DNA of 64,000 nt from Halobacillus naozhouensis (lineage in GTDB: Bacteria > Bacillota > Bacilli > Bacillales > Halobacillaceae). Under the pieces are notes generated by a model. It ran no database searches. It was not told the DNA's origin and was given only the letters and a program-made list of their open reading frames with translations. Position 1 is the stretch's first letter, and each line of letters begins with the position of its first letter. Of the stretch, positions 18,244 through 26,442 are shown in pieces. The translations under genes were made by a program, and so were the position numbers. The DNA lies in assembly GCF_029714185.1 (NCBI RefSeq), contig NZ_CP121671.1, positions 1,984,001-2,048,000 on the forward strand. The letters run 5' to 3'.

Positions 18244-18693
18244 ATGGTTTATTTTCTATTAACAATAAGTTTTATTTTACATGGTATCTTGATCCTTATC
18301 ATTATGGTTTTGTTTAAAAAAGTAAAGCAGGCAGAAGAACTAGAATTGCGTCAGAAACAAGTGGCTAGTGAGATTGAGGAGGTATTTAATCAATACCTTA
18401 TGGAAATAAAAGAAGAGAATGAAAAAATGGATACGTGGCTGAATCACACCTCTACTAGCGAAGCAGATCACCGCCCGCAAGAGCCCACCAAGACAGAGAA
18501 GCCAGAGGAACAAAATGATGAAGACTACAGCCCGCCGTTACCTGTGCAGGAGGAAGCTGAGTATGTACCATCACTTCCATCTCGTGTTATGACGATGTAT
18601 AACAGTGGTATGGACATGGAGGAAATCGCCCGCGAGTTAAATCTAGGAAAAACAGAGGTTGAGTTGCTCGTTAAGTTTCAGCATACAAAATAA
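18244..18693 (+). CDS. swrB: Swarming motility protein SwrB
   Basis: A 149-residue membrane-anchored protein. Residues about 3-24 form one transmembrane helix (FLLTISFILHGILILIIMVLF in part), then a charged coiled-coil-like region, an acidic Pro-rich linker, and a C-terminal helix-turn-helix-like segment (SGMDMEEIARELNLGKTEV). In B. subtilis SwrB promotes basal body completion at FliP and so increases SigD activity. It is the last gene of the fla/che operon here, directly before rpsB. Identification rests on position and domain layout. Confidence 0.88.
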   Translation: MVYFLLTISFILHGILILIIMVLFKKVKQAEELELRQKQVASEIEEVFNQYLMEIKEENEKMDTWLNHTSTSEADHRPQEPTKTEKPEEQNDEDYSPPLPVQEEAEYVPSLPSRVMTMYNSGMDMEEIARELNLGKTEVELLVKFQHTK

Positions 18694-18703
18694 TCAAATA
18701 TAC

Positions 18704-18732
18704 TTGAATGAACAGAACCGTTATGGTATATT
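18704..18732 (+). promoter_or_regulatory. SigA-type promoter of rpsB
   Basis: -35 TTGAAT (18704-18709), 17-bp spacer, -10 TATATT (18727-18732) with an extended TATGG just before the -10. It is the only good promoter in the swrB-rpsB gap and would start a transcript about 110 nt before the rpsB ATG. Confidence 0.75.
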
Positions 18733-18753
18733 TACTGTCGGTGTCAATACACA

Positions 18754-18818
18754 CGTCTTTTAATTTCATGGCTGGTTGCTCTTCAAAGAAGAGTTAGTGA
18801 TGAGAAATGATGAAGACG
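18754..18818 (+). ncRNA. Structured 5' leader of rpsB (candidate autoregulatory RNA)
   Basis: Three nested helices can form: CGTCTT (18754-18759) with AAGACG (18813-18818), ATTTC (18763-18767) with GAAAT (18804-18808), and CTCTTC (18779-18784) with GAAGAG (18788-18793). The folded region ends about 24 nt before the AGGAGGAATT Shine-Dalgarno. Leaders of r-protein operons are often bound by one of their products; that S2 binds here is inference. Confidence 0.45.
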
Positions 18819-18853
18819 GAGGATACTAAAAAAACCAAACAGGAGGAATTAAC

Positions 18854-19588
18854 ATGTCTGTTATTTCTATGAAACAGTTGCTAGAAGCTGGTGTTCATTT
18901 TGGACACCAAACCCGTCGCTGGAACCCGAAGATGAAGAAATACATCTTTACAGAGCGTAACGGAATTTATATCATCGACCTGCAAAAAACAGTTAAGAAG
19001 GTGGATGAAGCATTTAACTACGTAAGACAAGTTGCGGAAGACGGAGGCAACATTCTTTTCGTAGGTACGAAAAAACAAGCACAAGACACAGTGCGCGATG
19101 AAGCGACACGCTGTGGCATGTACTACATCAACCAACGCTGGTTAGGTGGTACACTAACAAACTTCCAAACCATTCGTAAGCGTATTAACCGTCTAATTGA
19201 TATCGAGCGTATGGAAGAGGATGGTACATTTGACGTACTTCCGAAAAAAGAAGTCGTTGATATGCTTAAAGAAAAAGATCGCCTTGTTAAATTCTTAGGC
19301 GGAATTAAAGAAATGACTTCAATTCCGGATGCAATGTTTGTCATTGACCCTCGTAAAGAGCGCATTGCTATCGCGGAAGCTCATAAATTAAATATCCCGG
19401 TAATCGGTATTGTAGATACAAACTGTGACCCGGATGAAATTGATTATGTCATCCCAGCGAACGATGACGCAATTCGTGCCGTTAAATTGCTTACTTCAAA
19501 AATGGCGGATGCTGTTCTTGAAGCCAAGCAAGGTGAAGAAACTGAAGTGACAGAAGAAGCAGAAGAAGCGGAAACTGTAGAAGAGTAG
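18854..19588 (+). CDS. rpsB: 30S ribosomal protein S2
   Basis: Small-subunit protein S2, 244 residues. Recognised from the start MSVISMKQLLEAGVHFGHQT, the NPKMKKYIFTERNGIYIIDL segment, the YINQRWLGGTLTNFQTI motif and IGIVDTNCDPDEIDYVIP. The C-terminal tail is Glu-rich (about 20 residues), a common S2 feature. AACAGGAGGAATTAAC gives a strong ribosome binding site. A terminator-like hairpin follows, so tsf is probably expressed partly by read-through and partly from its own signals. Confidence 0.98.
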   Translation: MSVISMKQLLEAGVHFGHQTRRWNPKMKKYIFTERNGIYIIDLQKTVKKVDEAFNYVRQVAEDGGNILFVGTKKQAQDTVRDEATRCGMYYINQRWLGGTLTNFQTIRKRINRLIDIERMEEDGTFDVLPKKEVVDMLKEKDRLVKFLGGIKEMTSIPDAMFVIDPRKERIAIAEAHKLNIPVIGIVDTNCDPDEIDYVIPANDDAIRAVKLLTSKMADAVLEAKQGEETEVTEEAEEAETVEE

Positions 19589-19602
19589 GTTACGGTTCAA
19601 TA

Positions 19603-19637
19603 GGTGATAAGGGGGCAGACCTTTTATCACCTTTTTT
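19603..19637 (+). terminator. Terminator after rpsB
   Basis: GGTGATAA (19603-19610) pairs with TTATCACC (19624-19631) around an extra G-rich loop and is followed by TTTTTT. It may act as an attenuator inside the rpsB-tsf unit. Confidence 0.8.
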
Positions 19638-19700
19638 AAGAGTGAAAATGATAAACACTTTCATAATGGTAGAGGTCCAGATTACAAAGGAGGCTAACTC

Positions 19701-20585
19701 ATGGCGATTAATGCTAAGATGGTAAAAGAACTTCGTGAAAAAACAGGTGCTGGAATGATGGATTGTAAGAAAGCACTAACCGAAAATGATGGCGATATGG
19801 AAAAAGCAATGGAATGGCTTCGCGAAAAAGGGATTTCTAAAGCCCAGAAGAAAGCGGACCGCATTGCTGCAGAAGGTGCTGCTCACGTAGTAGTAGATGG
19901 TAATACCGCAGCGCTTTTCGAAGTAAACTGTGAAACAGACTTCGTTACGAAGAATGATCAATTTAAAACTCTTTTGCAAGAGCTTGGTAAACACCTTGTA
20001 AGTCAGAAGCCAGAAACAGTAGAAGAAGCTCTTGAGCAGAAGCTTCATGGTGACGGCGATAAAATCAATGACTATATTACAGATATGGTTGCTAAAATTG
20101 GTGAGAAGATCTCCCTGCGCCGCTTTGTTATCAAAGAAAAAACTGATAACGATGCTTTTGGTGCTTATATGCATATGGGTGGTAACATCGGTGTGTTGAC
20201 TGTCCTTGAAGGTTCAACTGATGAAACTGTGGCTAAAGATGTCGCGATGCACGTTGCGGCAGTAAACCCTCGTTACGTTTCTCGTGATGAGATTTCTGAA
20301 GAAGAAGTGGACAGTGAACGCGATGTATTGAAAACACAGGCTTTAAACGAAGGTAAGCCTGAGAAAATCGTGGAGAAAATGGTGGAAGGCCGTCTGAACA
20401 AATTCTTTGAAGAAATTTGCTTGCTTGAGCAGAGCTTCGTTAAAGATCCAGACCAGAAAGTGAAGAAATATGTAGCTTCCTCCGGTGGCGAAATCAAAGG
20501 CTTTACTCGTTTCGAAGTTGGAGAAGGCATGGAAAAACGTGAAGAAAACTTCGCTGACGAAGTAATGAGTCAAGTTAAAAAATAA
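19701..20585 (+). CDS. tsf: Elongation factor Ts
   Basis: Nucleotide exchange factor for EF-Tu. The N-terminal domain starts MAINAKMVKELREKTGAGMMDCKKAL and is followed by AMEWLREKGISKAQKKADR (both typical of EF-Ts). The core contains ALFEVNCETDFVTKN and VAMHVAAVNPRYVSRD. At 294 residues length is normal. AAGGAGGCTAACTC precedes the ATG. It forms the usual pair with rpsB. Confidence 0.98.
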   Translation: MAINAKMVKELREKTGAGMMDCKKALTENDGDMEKAMEWLREKGISKAQKKADRIAAEGAAHVVVDGNTAALFEVNCETDFVTKNDQFKTLLQELGKHLVSQKPETVEEALEQKLHGDGDKINDYITDMVAKIGEKISLRRFVIKEKTDNDAFGAYMHMGGNIGVLTVLEGSTDETVAKDVAMHVAAVNPRYVSRDEISEEEVDSERDVLKTQALNEGKPEKIVEKMVEGRLNKFFEEICLLEQSFVKDPDQKVKKYVASSGGEIKGFTRFEVGEGMEKREENFADEVMSQVKK

Positions 20586-20599
20586 GCCAGACTTTATGG

Positions 20600-20627
20600 A
20601 TAGGGGACACATAGTGTTCCCTATTTT
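20600..20627 (+). terminator. Terminator-like hairpin after tsf
   Basis: ATAGGGGACAC (20600-20610) pairs with GTGTTCCCTAT (20614-20624) with one mismatch and a 3-nt loop. The following T-run is short (TTT), so efficiency may be modest. Confidence 0.6.
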
Positions 20628-20696
20628 AAAACACGTTACATAAGTATAGACACATCATGATCAACAGAAAAAGATCAGGAATAAATGGAGGTTGCT

Positions 20697-21419
20697 ATGA
20701 CTACAGCTCGCTATCGTCGTATCGTACTAAAACTAAGTGGGGAAGCTCTAAGCGGTAAAGAAGGTTTCGGTCTTGAACCAACTATTATACAATCTATCTC
20801 CAAACAAGTTAAAGAGGTCGCTGAATTAGGTGTAGAAGTCGCTGTTGTTGTGGGCGGGGGAAACATTTGGCGGGGCAAGGTCGGAAGTGAGATGGGCATG
20901 GACCGCGCAAATGCTGATTACATGGGCATGCTTGCGACAGTTATGAACTCGCTCGCCCTTCAGGACAGCTTGGAGAATATAGGGATTCAAACGCGTGTGC
21001 AAACCTCGATCGAAATGAGACAGGTAGCTGAACCTTATATACGTAGGAAAGCAATCCGTCATCTTGAGAAAAAAAGAGTAGTTATTTTTGCTGCAGGGAC
21101 AGGTAATCCTTACTTTTCCACAGATACTACAGCAGCATTACGTGCAGCGGAAATAGAAGCTGACGTGATCTTAATGGCGAAAAATAATGTCGATGGCGTG
21201 TATTCTGATGACCCTAAAGTAAATGTTGACGCGAAGAAATACGATCAAATATCCTATTTGGACGTTCTGAATGAAGGATTAGGGGTAATGGATTCTACAG
21301 CTTCTTCTTTATGTATGGACAACGATATCGATTTACTGGTATTCTCTATTACAGAAGAGGGTAATATTAAGAAAGCCGTAACAGGCGAAAATATTGGAAC
21401 GATTGTAAGGGGGAAATAA
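20697..21419 (+). CDS. pyrH: UMP kinase
   Basis: Hexameric bacterial UMP kinase (amino-acid kinase fold) converting UMP to UDP with ATP. Seen: YRRIVLKLSGEALSG at the start, VVVGGGNIWRG phosphate loop, MDRANADYMGMLATVMN, and FFAAGTGNPYFSTDTTAALRA-like FAAGTGNPYFSTDT. ATG 20697 was chosen because TGGAGGT lies 5 nt upstream; the in-frame ATG at 20685 overlaps that site. The stop is 2 bp before frr, a normal pairing. Confidence 0.97.
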   Translation: MTTARYRRIVLKLSGEALSGKEGFGLEPTIIQSISKQVKEVAELGVEVAVVVGGGNIWRGKVGSEMGMDRANADYMGMLATVMNSLALQDSLENIGIQTRVQTSIEMRQVAEPYIRRKAIRHLEKKRVVIFAAGTGNPYFSTDTTAALRAAEIEADVILMAKNNVDGVYSDDPKVNVDAKKYDQISYLDVLNEGLGVMDSTASSLCMDNDIDLLVFSITEEGNIKKAVTGENIGTIVRGK

Positions 21420-21421
21420 TC

Positions 21422-21979
21422 ATGTCAGATGCCGTGATTAAGGAAACAAAACAACAAATGGAACAGGCGGTACAGGCCTACTCACGCCAATTGGCTACCG
21501 TCAGAGCAGGAAGAGCTAACCCTTCTATATTAGATAGTGTTTATGTTGATTATTATGGTGCTGCTACTCCATTGAACCAGTTGGCCCAGGTAGGTGCACC
21601 TGAACCACGTTTACTTGTGATCACACCTTATGATAAATCTGCTATCTCAGAAATCGAAAAGTCGATCCAGAAAGCTGACCTTGGCTTATCACCTTCCAGT
21701 GATGGTAATGTAGTCCGCATTAATATCCCGGCACTTACAGAGGAACGCCGAAAGGATTTAGCAAAAGTGGTCGGTAAATACTCAGAAGAAGCTAAAGTTC
21801 AAGTTCGTAATATACGTCGTGATTCCAATGATCGTTTGAAGAAAATGGAAAAAGATGGTGACCTGACTGAAGATGACCTTCGTGAATATCAAGATGATGT
21901 TCAGAAAGTAACCGACGAAAATATTGCCTCCATTGATAAACTAGCTAAGTCTAAAGAAGACGAAATTATGGAAGTTTGA
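21422..21979 (+). CDS. frr: Ribosome recycling factor
   Basis: RRF separates ribosomal subunits after termination together with EF-G. The 185-residue protein shows the typical helix TVRAGRANPSILDSVYVDYYG, PYDKSAISEIEKSIQ, the DGNVVRINIPALTEERRKDL motif and a C-terminal long helix. GGGGGAAATAATC precedes the ATG. A strong terminator follows. Confidence 0.98.
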   Translation: MSDAVIKETKQQMEQAVQAYSRQLATVRAGRANPSILDSVYVDYYGAATPLNQLAQVGAPEPRLLVITPYDKSAISEIEKSIQKADLGLSPSSDGNVVRINIPALTEERRKDLAKVVGKYSEEAKVQVRNIRRDSNDRLKKMEKDGDLTEDDLREYQDDVQKVTDENIASIDKLAKSKEDEIMEV

Positions 21980-22001
21980 TCTATTGAGCCAATAGGTGTA
22001 T

Positions 22002-22041
22002 AAAACCGCACTGTCGCTGTTTGGCAGTGCGGTTTTTATTT
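22002..22041 (+). terminator. Rho-independent terminator after frr
   Basis: AAACCGCACTG (22003-22013) pairs with CAGTGCGGTTT (22025-22035) around an 11-nt loop and is followed by TTTTTATTTT. It ends the rpsB-tsf-pyrH-frr block. Confidence 0.92.
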
Positions 22042-22225
22042 TGCATTAGTAAGCATGTAGTCTGTCAATCACTAAAAAATCATGTCAAATGATGAAACTA
22101 AACTACATTTGCTGTAAACTGGTTATGACCTAAATTTCCAGGGGCTCTTTATGTGAAGAGCGGCATAATGTAGGATAATAGTATATAATAGAAAGAGTGG
22201 AACCAACGGACTGGGGGATGATGGC

Positions 22226-22993
22226 ATGCCAATCAAGATTCCATTTACCAAAAATAAGAAACAAAATACACGGCAACCTCAAAGTCTTGATGCTGGCCAT
22301 ATTCCAAAGCATGTAGCAATTATTATGGATGGAAATGGTCGATGGGCTAAGAAGCGAGGCTTGCCGAGGGTAGCAGGCCACAAAGAAGGAATGAGTGTGG
22401 TCAAGAAAATTGTACGCCGTGCATCTGATTTAGACGTCAGTGTACTTACACTCTATGCGTTTTCAACAGAAAATTGGAAACGACCGAAAAATGAAGTAGA
22501 TTTCCTAATGAAATTACCTATTGATTTTTTAAATACATATTTGCCGGAACTTATTGAAAGAGACGTGCAGGTACAAACAATTGGGGATACGGAATTTCTC
22601 CCAGATCATACTCGAAAGGCTGTGGAGGAGGCCATTGAACGCACATCAGACAACAGTGGACTTATTTTAAATTTTGCTCTTAATTATGGAAGTCGTTTTG
22701 AAATGGTTCAGGCCGTCAAGCAAATTTCCACACGAGTAGAAAGCGGGGAGCTCTCAACTTCCGATATAAATGAACAATTGTTCTCTTCTCATTTATATAC
22801 ATCTGATTTATTTGAACCTGATTTACTCATTCGTACGAGTGGAGAGCAGCGTCTGAGTAACTTTCTATTATGGCAGCTTGCTTATGCAGAGTTCTGGTTT
22901 ACAGAAGTATTATGGCCAGATTTTGATGAACAATTATTTGAACAAGCCTTACACGACTACCAAAATCGTAAACGTCGTTATGGCGGGATATAA
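22226..22993 (+). CDS. uppS: Isoprenyl transferase (undecaprenyl diphosphate synthase)
   Basis: cis-Prenyltransferase making the C55 lipid carrier for peptidoglycan and teichoic acid synthesis. Motifs: IIMDGNGRWAKKRGLPRVAG with the catalytic Asp, TLYAFSTENWKRP, and DLLIRTSGEQRLSNFLLWQ. The first 30 residues are a Lys/Gln-rich tail before the conserved core. GACTGGGGGATGATGGC precedes the ATG. The 246-bp gap upstream holds the frr terminator and an AT-rich region with a TATAAT at 22184-22189 but no convincing -35. It is followed 13 bp later by cdsA. Confidence 0.96.
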   Translation: MPIKIPFTKNKKQNTRQPQSLDAGHIPKHVAIIMDGNGRWAKKRGLPRVAGHKEGMSVVKKIVRRASDLDVSVLTLYAFSTENWKRPKNEVDFLMKLPIDFLNTYLPELIERDVQVQTIGDTEFLPDHTRKAVEEAIERTSDNSGLILNFALNYGSRFEMVQAVKQISTRVESGELSTSDINEQLFSSHLYTSDLFEPDLLIRTSGEQRLSNFLLWQLAYAEFWFTEVLWPDFDEQLFEQALHDYQNRKRRYGGI

Positions 22994-23006
22994 GGTGTGA
23001 TCTACT

Positions 23007-23864
23007 ATGAAACAACGAACAATTACAGCAGTAGTTGCTGCATTAATCTTTCTGCCAATCGTTATGCTTGGTGATGTCATATTTCAAGCTTTCGTCTATC
23101 TCATAGCAAGCATAGCTATATATGAACTTATGCGAATGAAAAAAATAGCTAGGTACTCACTTGCTTCCGTTATCACCTTATTGCTCATGTGGACGCTGAT
23201 GTATAAGCAGGGGATGTTTTGGGGCTACGATTTACCGGTAACGAAGTCCGAATTGACCTTGTTAGCCGTACTAATCCTATTGAGTTATACCGTACTCGTA
23301 AAAAACCGATTCACGTTTGATGATGTTGGATTCCTGTTACTGTCAGCCATTTATATAGGCATGGGTTTTTATTATTTGATCGTAACGAGAGAAGAAGGCC
23401 TGCAGTTCATTTTTTATGCTTTGTTTGTAGTTTGGGCAACAGATACAGGTGCTTACATTTTTGGACGATTGTTCGGGAAACACAAATTGTGGCCGCAGAT
23501 TAGCCCTAAGAAAACAATTGAGGGGTCAGTTGGCGGGGTTATCCTAGCATGTGTGGTGGCCTATATCTTTCATATGATCGAGCCATTCTCTCATTCACTG
23601 CTTATTGTTTTGCTCGTGACCATTCTCATCTCTATCGCGGGTCAGATCGGTGACTTAGTGGAATCTGCCTTAAAACGACATTATGCTGTAAAGGATTCAG
23701 GTAAGATCCTGCCGGGTCACGGTGGTGTATTGGATCGTTTTGACAGTCTTATTTTCATGCTTCCCATCCTCCATTTGATTGGGTTTATTCCTGAAGAGGG
23801 GACGGCGCTGGCTAACCTGCAAACCGTGGAATGGGTACTATCTATAGTATTTTATATGGGCTGA
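23007..23864 (+). CDS. cdsA: Phosphatidate cytidylyltransferase
   Basis: Integral membrane enzyme making CDP-diacylglycerol, the precursor of membrane phospholipids. The 285-residue protein has about eight hydrophobic helices and the C-terminal CTP-transferase signature GDLVESALKRHYAVKDSG...PGHGGVLDRFDSL (about residues 218-250). The middle segment WATDTGAYIFGRLFGKHKL is also typical. It lies between uppS and dxr, the standard Bacillus order. Confidence 0.96.
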   Translation: MKQRTITAVVAALIFLPIVMLGDVIFQAFVYLIASIAIYELMRMKKIARYSLASVITLLLMWTLMYKQGMFWGYDLPVTKSELTLLAVLILLSYTVLVKNRFTFDDVGFLLLSAIYIGMGFYYLIVTREEGLQFIFYALFVVWATDTGAYIFGRLFGKHKLWPQISPKKTIEGSVGGVILACVVAYIFHMIEPFSHSLLIVLLVTILISIAGQIGDLVESALKRHYAVKDSGKILPGHGGVLDRFDSLIFMLPILHLIGFIPEEGTALANLQTVEWVLSIVFYMG

Positions 23865-23895
23865 ATAATTTTAGTAGTGAAAGGGGAATTCCCTG

Positions 23896-25041
23896 GTGAA
23901 ACAAATTGCATTACTTGGGGCGACAGGTTCTATCGGAATCCAAACATTAGAAGTGCTGCGCCTGCATAAAGAAGAGTTTTCTTTATATGCTATGGCATTT
24001 GGTAAAAATATAGGTAAGGCGCTACCGCTTATTAAAGAATTCCAACCTTCTTTGGTTGTAGTTCAGGATGAGGGAACGAAGCTCGAATTGGAAAAACAAT
24101 GGCAAGGCTGTCCGGTTTTATTTGGCAACGATGGACTTGTGGAAGCAAGCGTTGCGGATGCAGTAGATGTAGTCGTTAATGCAGTCATGGGCAGTATCGG
24201 TCTGCAAGCTACACTTCAAGCTATTGAAGCCAGAAAAACGATCGCGATTGCTAACAAAGAAACATTGGTCACAGCTGGCCATTTAGTCATGGAAGCCGCA
24301 CGAAAAAATAATGTGGCACTGTTACCTGTAGATAGTGAACACTCAGCGATCTACCAATCACTAAATGGTGAACAGCAGAGAGATATTCATAAACTAATTA
24401 TCACAGCCTCAGGTGGAAGTTTTCGCGACAAAAAAAGAGAAGAACTTGTCGGTGTGACGGTTGAAGATGCCCTCAACCATCCAAACTGGAGTATGGGAGC
24501 GAAAATCACGATTGATTCGGCTTCTATGATGAATAAAGGGTTAGAGGTGATTGAAGCGCATTGGCTTTTTGATGTGCCTTATGAGCAAATTCATGTTATT
24601 CTTCATAGAGAAAGTGTCATCCATTCAATGGTTGAGTATGTAGATAGAAGTGTTATGGCACAGTTGGGCACACCAGATATGAAAGTACCAATCCAATATG
24701 CTCTAACCTATCCGCAGCGTTATCCGTTAGAGCATACGAAACAACTCAACCTGGAAGAAATCGCTACATTGCACTTTGAAAAAATGGATATGGAACGTTT
24801 TCCTTGCTTAAAGATGGCCTTTGAAGCGGGGCGTGAAGGCGGATCGATGACAACCGTATTAAACGCCGCCAATGAGGAAGCTGTTCAGTTATTTCTAGAA
24901 GGACGAATTTCCTTCCTTGATATCGAGCAATTAATACAACAACAACTGACTCAGCACGAAACGATTCATAAGCCAGACTTGTCTACCATATTATCTATCG
25001 ATGAGGAAACGAGAAAACGAGTCCGTTTACAATTAAAATAA
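23896..25041 (+). CDS. dxr: 1-deoxy-D-xylulose 5-phosphate reductoisomerase
   Basis: Second enzyme of the MEP isoprenoid pathway; NADPH-dependent and metal-dependent. The N-terminal Rossmann motif is LLGATGSIGIQTLEVL; metal/substrate residues lie in LLPVDSEHSAIYQ and in SASMMNKGLEVIEAHWLF. At 381 residues it is full length. The start is a GTG preceded by AAAGGGGAATTCCCT. Its product feeds the substrate pool of UppS encoded upstream. Confidence 0.97.
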   Translation: MKQIALLGATGSIGIQTLEVLRLHKEEFSLYAMAFGKNIGKALPLIKEFQPSLVVVQDEGTKLELEKQWQGCPVLFGNDGLVEASVADAVDVVVNAVMGSIGLQATLQAIEARKTIAIANKETLVTAGHLVMEAARKNNVALLPVDSEHSAIYQSLNGEQQRDIHKLIITASGGSFRDKKREELVGVTVEDALNHPNWSMGAKITIDSASMMNKGLEVIEAHWLFDVPYEQIHVILHRESVIHSMVEYVDRSVMAQLGTPDMKVPIQYALTYPQRYPLEHTKQLNLEEIATLHFEKMDMERFPCLKMAFEAGREGGSMTTVLNAANEEAVQLFLEGRISFLDIEQLIQQQLTQHETIHKPDLSTILSIDEETRKRVRLQLK

Positions 25042-25101
25042 CGTACGCGATTTAGATGCTCGATCATTTTTTGAACAACCTCAAAAAGGAAGGTGCTTCA
25101 T

Positions 25102-26358
25102 TTGACAACAGTAATTGCGTTTATACTCATGTTTGGCCTGCTGGTGTTTGTACATGAGTGGGGGCATCTCATTTTTGCAAAGCGAGCCGGAATGCTGGCT
25201 CGTGAATTCGCAATCGGATTCGGTCCGAAAATATTTGCATTTACGAGAAACGAAACGCTGTATACCATTCGATTGCTGCCCATTGGCGGTTACGTAAGGG
25301 TAGCTGGTGAGGATCCTGAAATTGTAGAACTAAAAGCGGGTCACCATATTGGGCTTGAGTTCAATCATGAGGGTAAAGTAAGCAGCATTATCGTAAATAA
25401 TAAATCTAAACATCCACATGCACGAGTGATCGAAGTAGAGCGAGCTGACCTTGATCATCGTCTCATCATTGAAGGGTACGAAGTGGACGAAGATGAGAAG
25501 CTGACCTTTGAAGTCGATCCAAAAGCAATGTTTGTGATGGATGAAAAGGAAACGCAAATTGCTCCATATGACCGGCAATTTGCCTCAAAGTCTGTTCCTA
25601 AGCGTGCGATGCAGCTTTTTGCAGGGCCGATGATGAACTTTGTCCTTGCGATCATTTTATTTATGATTTTAGGGTTTGTTCAGGGAGTGCCAGCAAACAA
25701 TGCACTTATTGGTGATATTCAACCTGATTCACCAGCTGAAGAAGCAGGTTTGCAGGCAGGTGATGAAGTTGTTGGCATTGATGGCGAGCCTCTCGATACT
25801 TGGGAAGAGTTTACTCAAATTGTGAGGAATCATCCGGAAGAGCAAGTCACATTAACTGTCGAACGTGATGGACAAACTGTACAAATCGATGTAACTCCAG
25901 CGGAAATCCAACAAGGTGAATTAACGATTGGCCAAGTAGGTGTGGCCCGCGCATTTGAAGATTCCTTTACGAAAAAGCTGACCTACGGGTTCAGCCAGAC
26001 GTATGAATGGGGAACGTTAATTTTAACAAACCTTGGGAAACTTGTTACCGGGCAGTTCTCCTTGGATATGCTGTCAGGGCCTGTGGGAATCTATGATGCT
26101 ACAGACCGTGTAGTACAAACGGGCTTTATGAATTTTATCATGTGGACTGCGATCCTTAGTGTCAACCTTGGTATTGTAAACCTGCTCCCGCTTCCCGCAC
26201 TAGACGGCGGACGTTTACTGTTTGTAGGGCTTGAAGGGGTACGGGGTAAACCAATTGACCCGCAAAAAGAAGGAATTGTTCACTTTATTGGATTTGCCTT
26301 GTTAATGTTATTGATGTTAGTAGTTACATGGAATGATATCCAACGTCTATTCTTGTAA
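25102..26358 (+). CDS. rseP: Site-2 intramembrane metalloprotease RseP/RasP
   Basis: Zinc metalloprotease that cleaves substrates within the membrane, including anti-sigma factors (RsiW in B. subtilis) and FtsL. Active site HEWGH at residues 18-22 lies in the first helix; a PDZ domain spans about residues 205-275 (PDSPAEEAGLQAGDEVVGI). The second metal motif is in LLPLPALDGGRL (about residue 365). The TTG at 25102 is chosen because GGAAGGTG is spaced 6 nt from it; the GTG at 25093 lies within that site. Confidence 0.95.
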   Translation: MTTVIAFILMFGLLVFVHEWGHLIFAKRAGMLAREFAIGFGPKIFAFTRNETLYTIRLLPIGGYVRVAGEDPEIVELKAGHHIGLEFNHEGKVSSIIVNNKSKHPHARVIEVERADLDHRLIIEGYEVDEDEKLTFEVDPKAMFVMDEKETQIAPYDRQFASKSVPKRAMQLFAGPMMNFVLAIILFMILGFVQGVPANNALIGDIQPDSPAEEAGLQAGDEVVGIDGEPLDTWEEFTQIVRNHPEEQVTLTVERDGQTVQIDVTPAEIQQGELTIGQVGVARAFEDSFTKKLTYGFSQTYEWGTLILTNLGKLVTGQFSLDMLSGPVGIYDATDRVVQTGFMNFIMWTAILSVNLGIVNLLPLPALDGGRLLFVGLEGVRGKPIDPQKEGIVHFIGFALLMLLMLVVTWNDIQRLFL

Positions 26359-26364
26359 ATGACC

Positions 26365-26417
26365 AGCTGGAAGCAGAGAGGGTAAAGATCTCTCTTTCGC
26401 TTCCAGCTTCTATTTTT
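26365..26417 (+). terminator. Terminator after rseP
   Basis: AGCTGGAAGC (26365-26374) pairs perfectly with GCTTCCAGCT (26399-26408); an inner AGAGAG/CTCTCT stem extends it. TTCTATTTTTA follows. The long stem separates the lipid genes from proS. Confidence 0.85.
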
Positions 26418-26442
26418 AAATGAAAAAGAAGAGGTGGAATGT

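Noticed and set aside
22090..22125. Possible ECF-sigma promoter before uppS (TGAAAC followed by GTAAAC)
   Set aside because: The -35-like TGAAAC is good, but no CGTA/CGTC -10 lies at the right distance.
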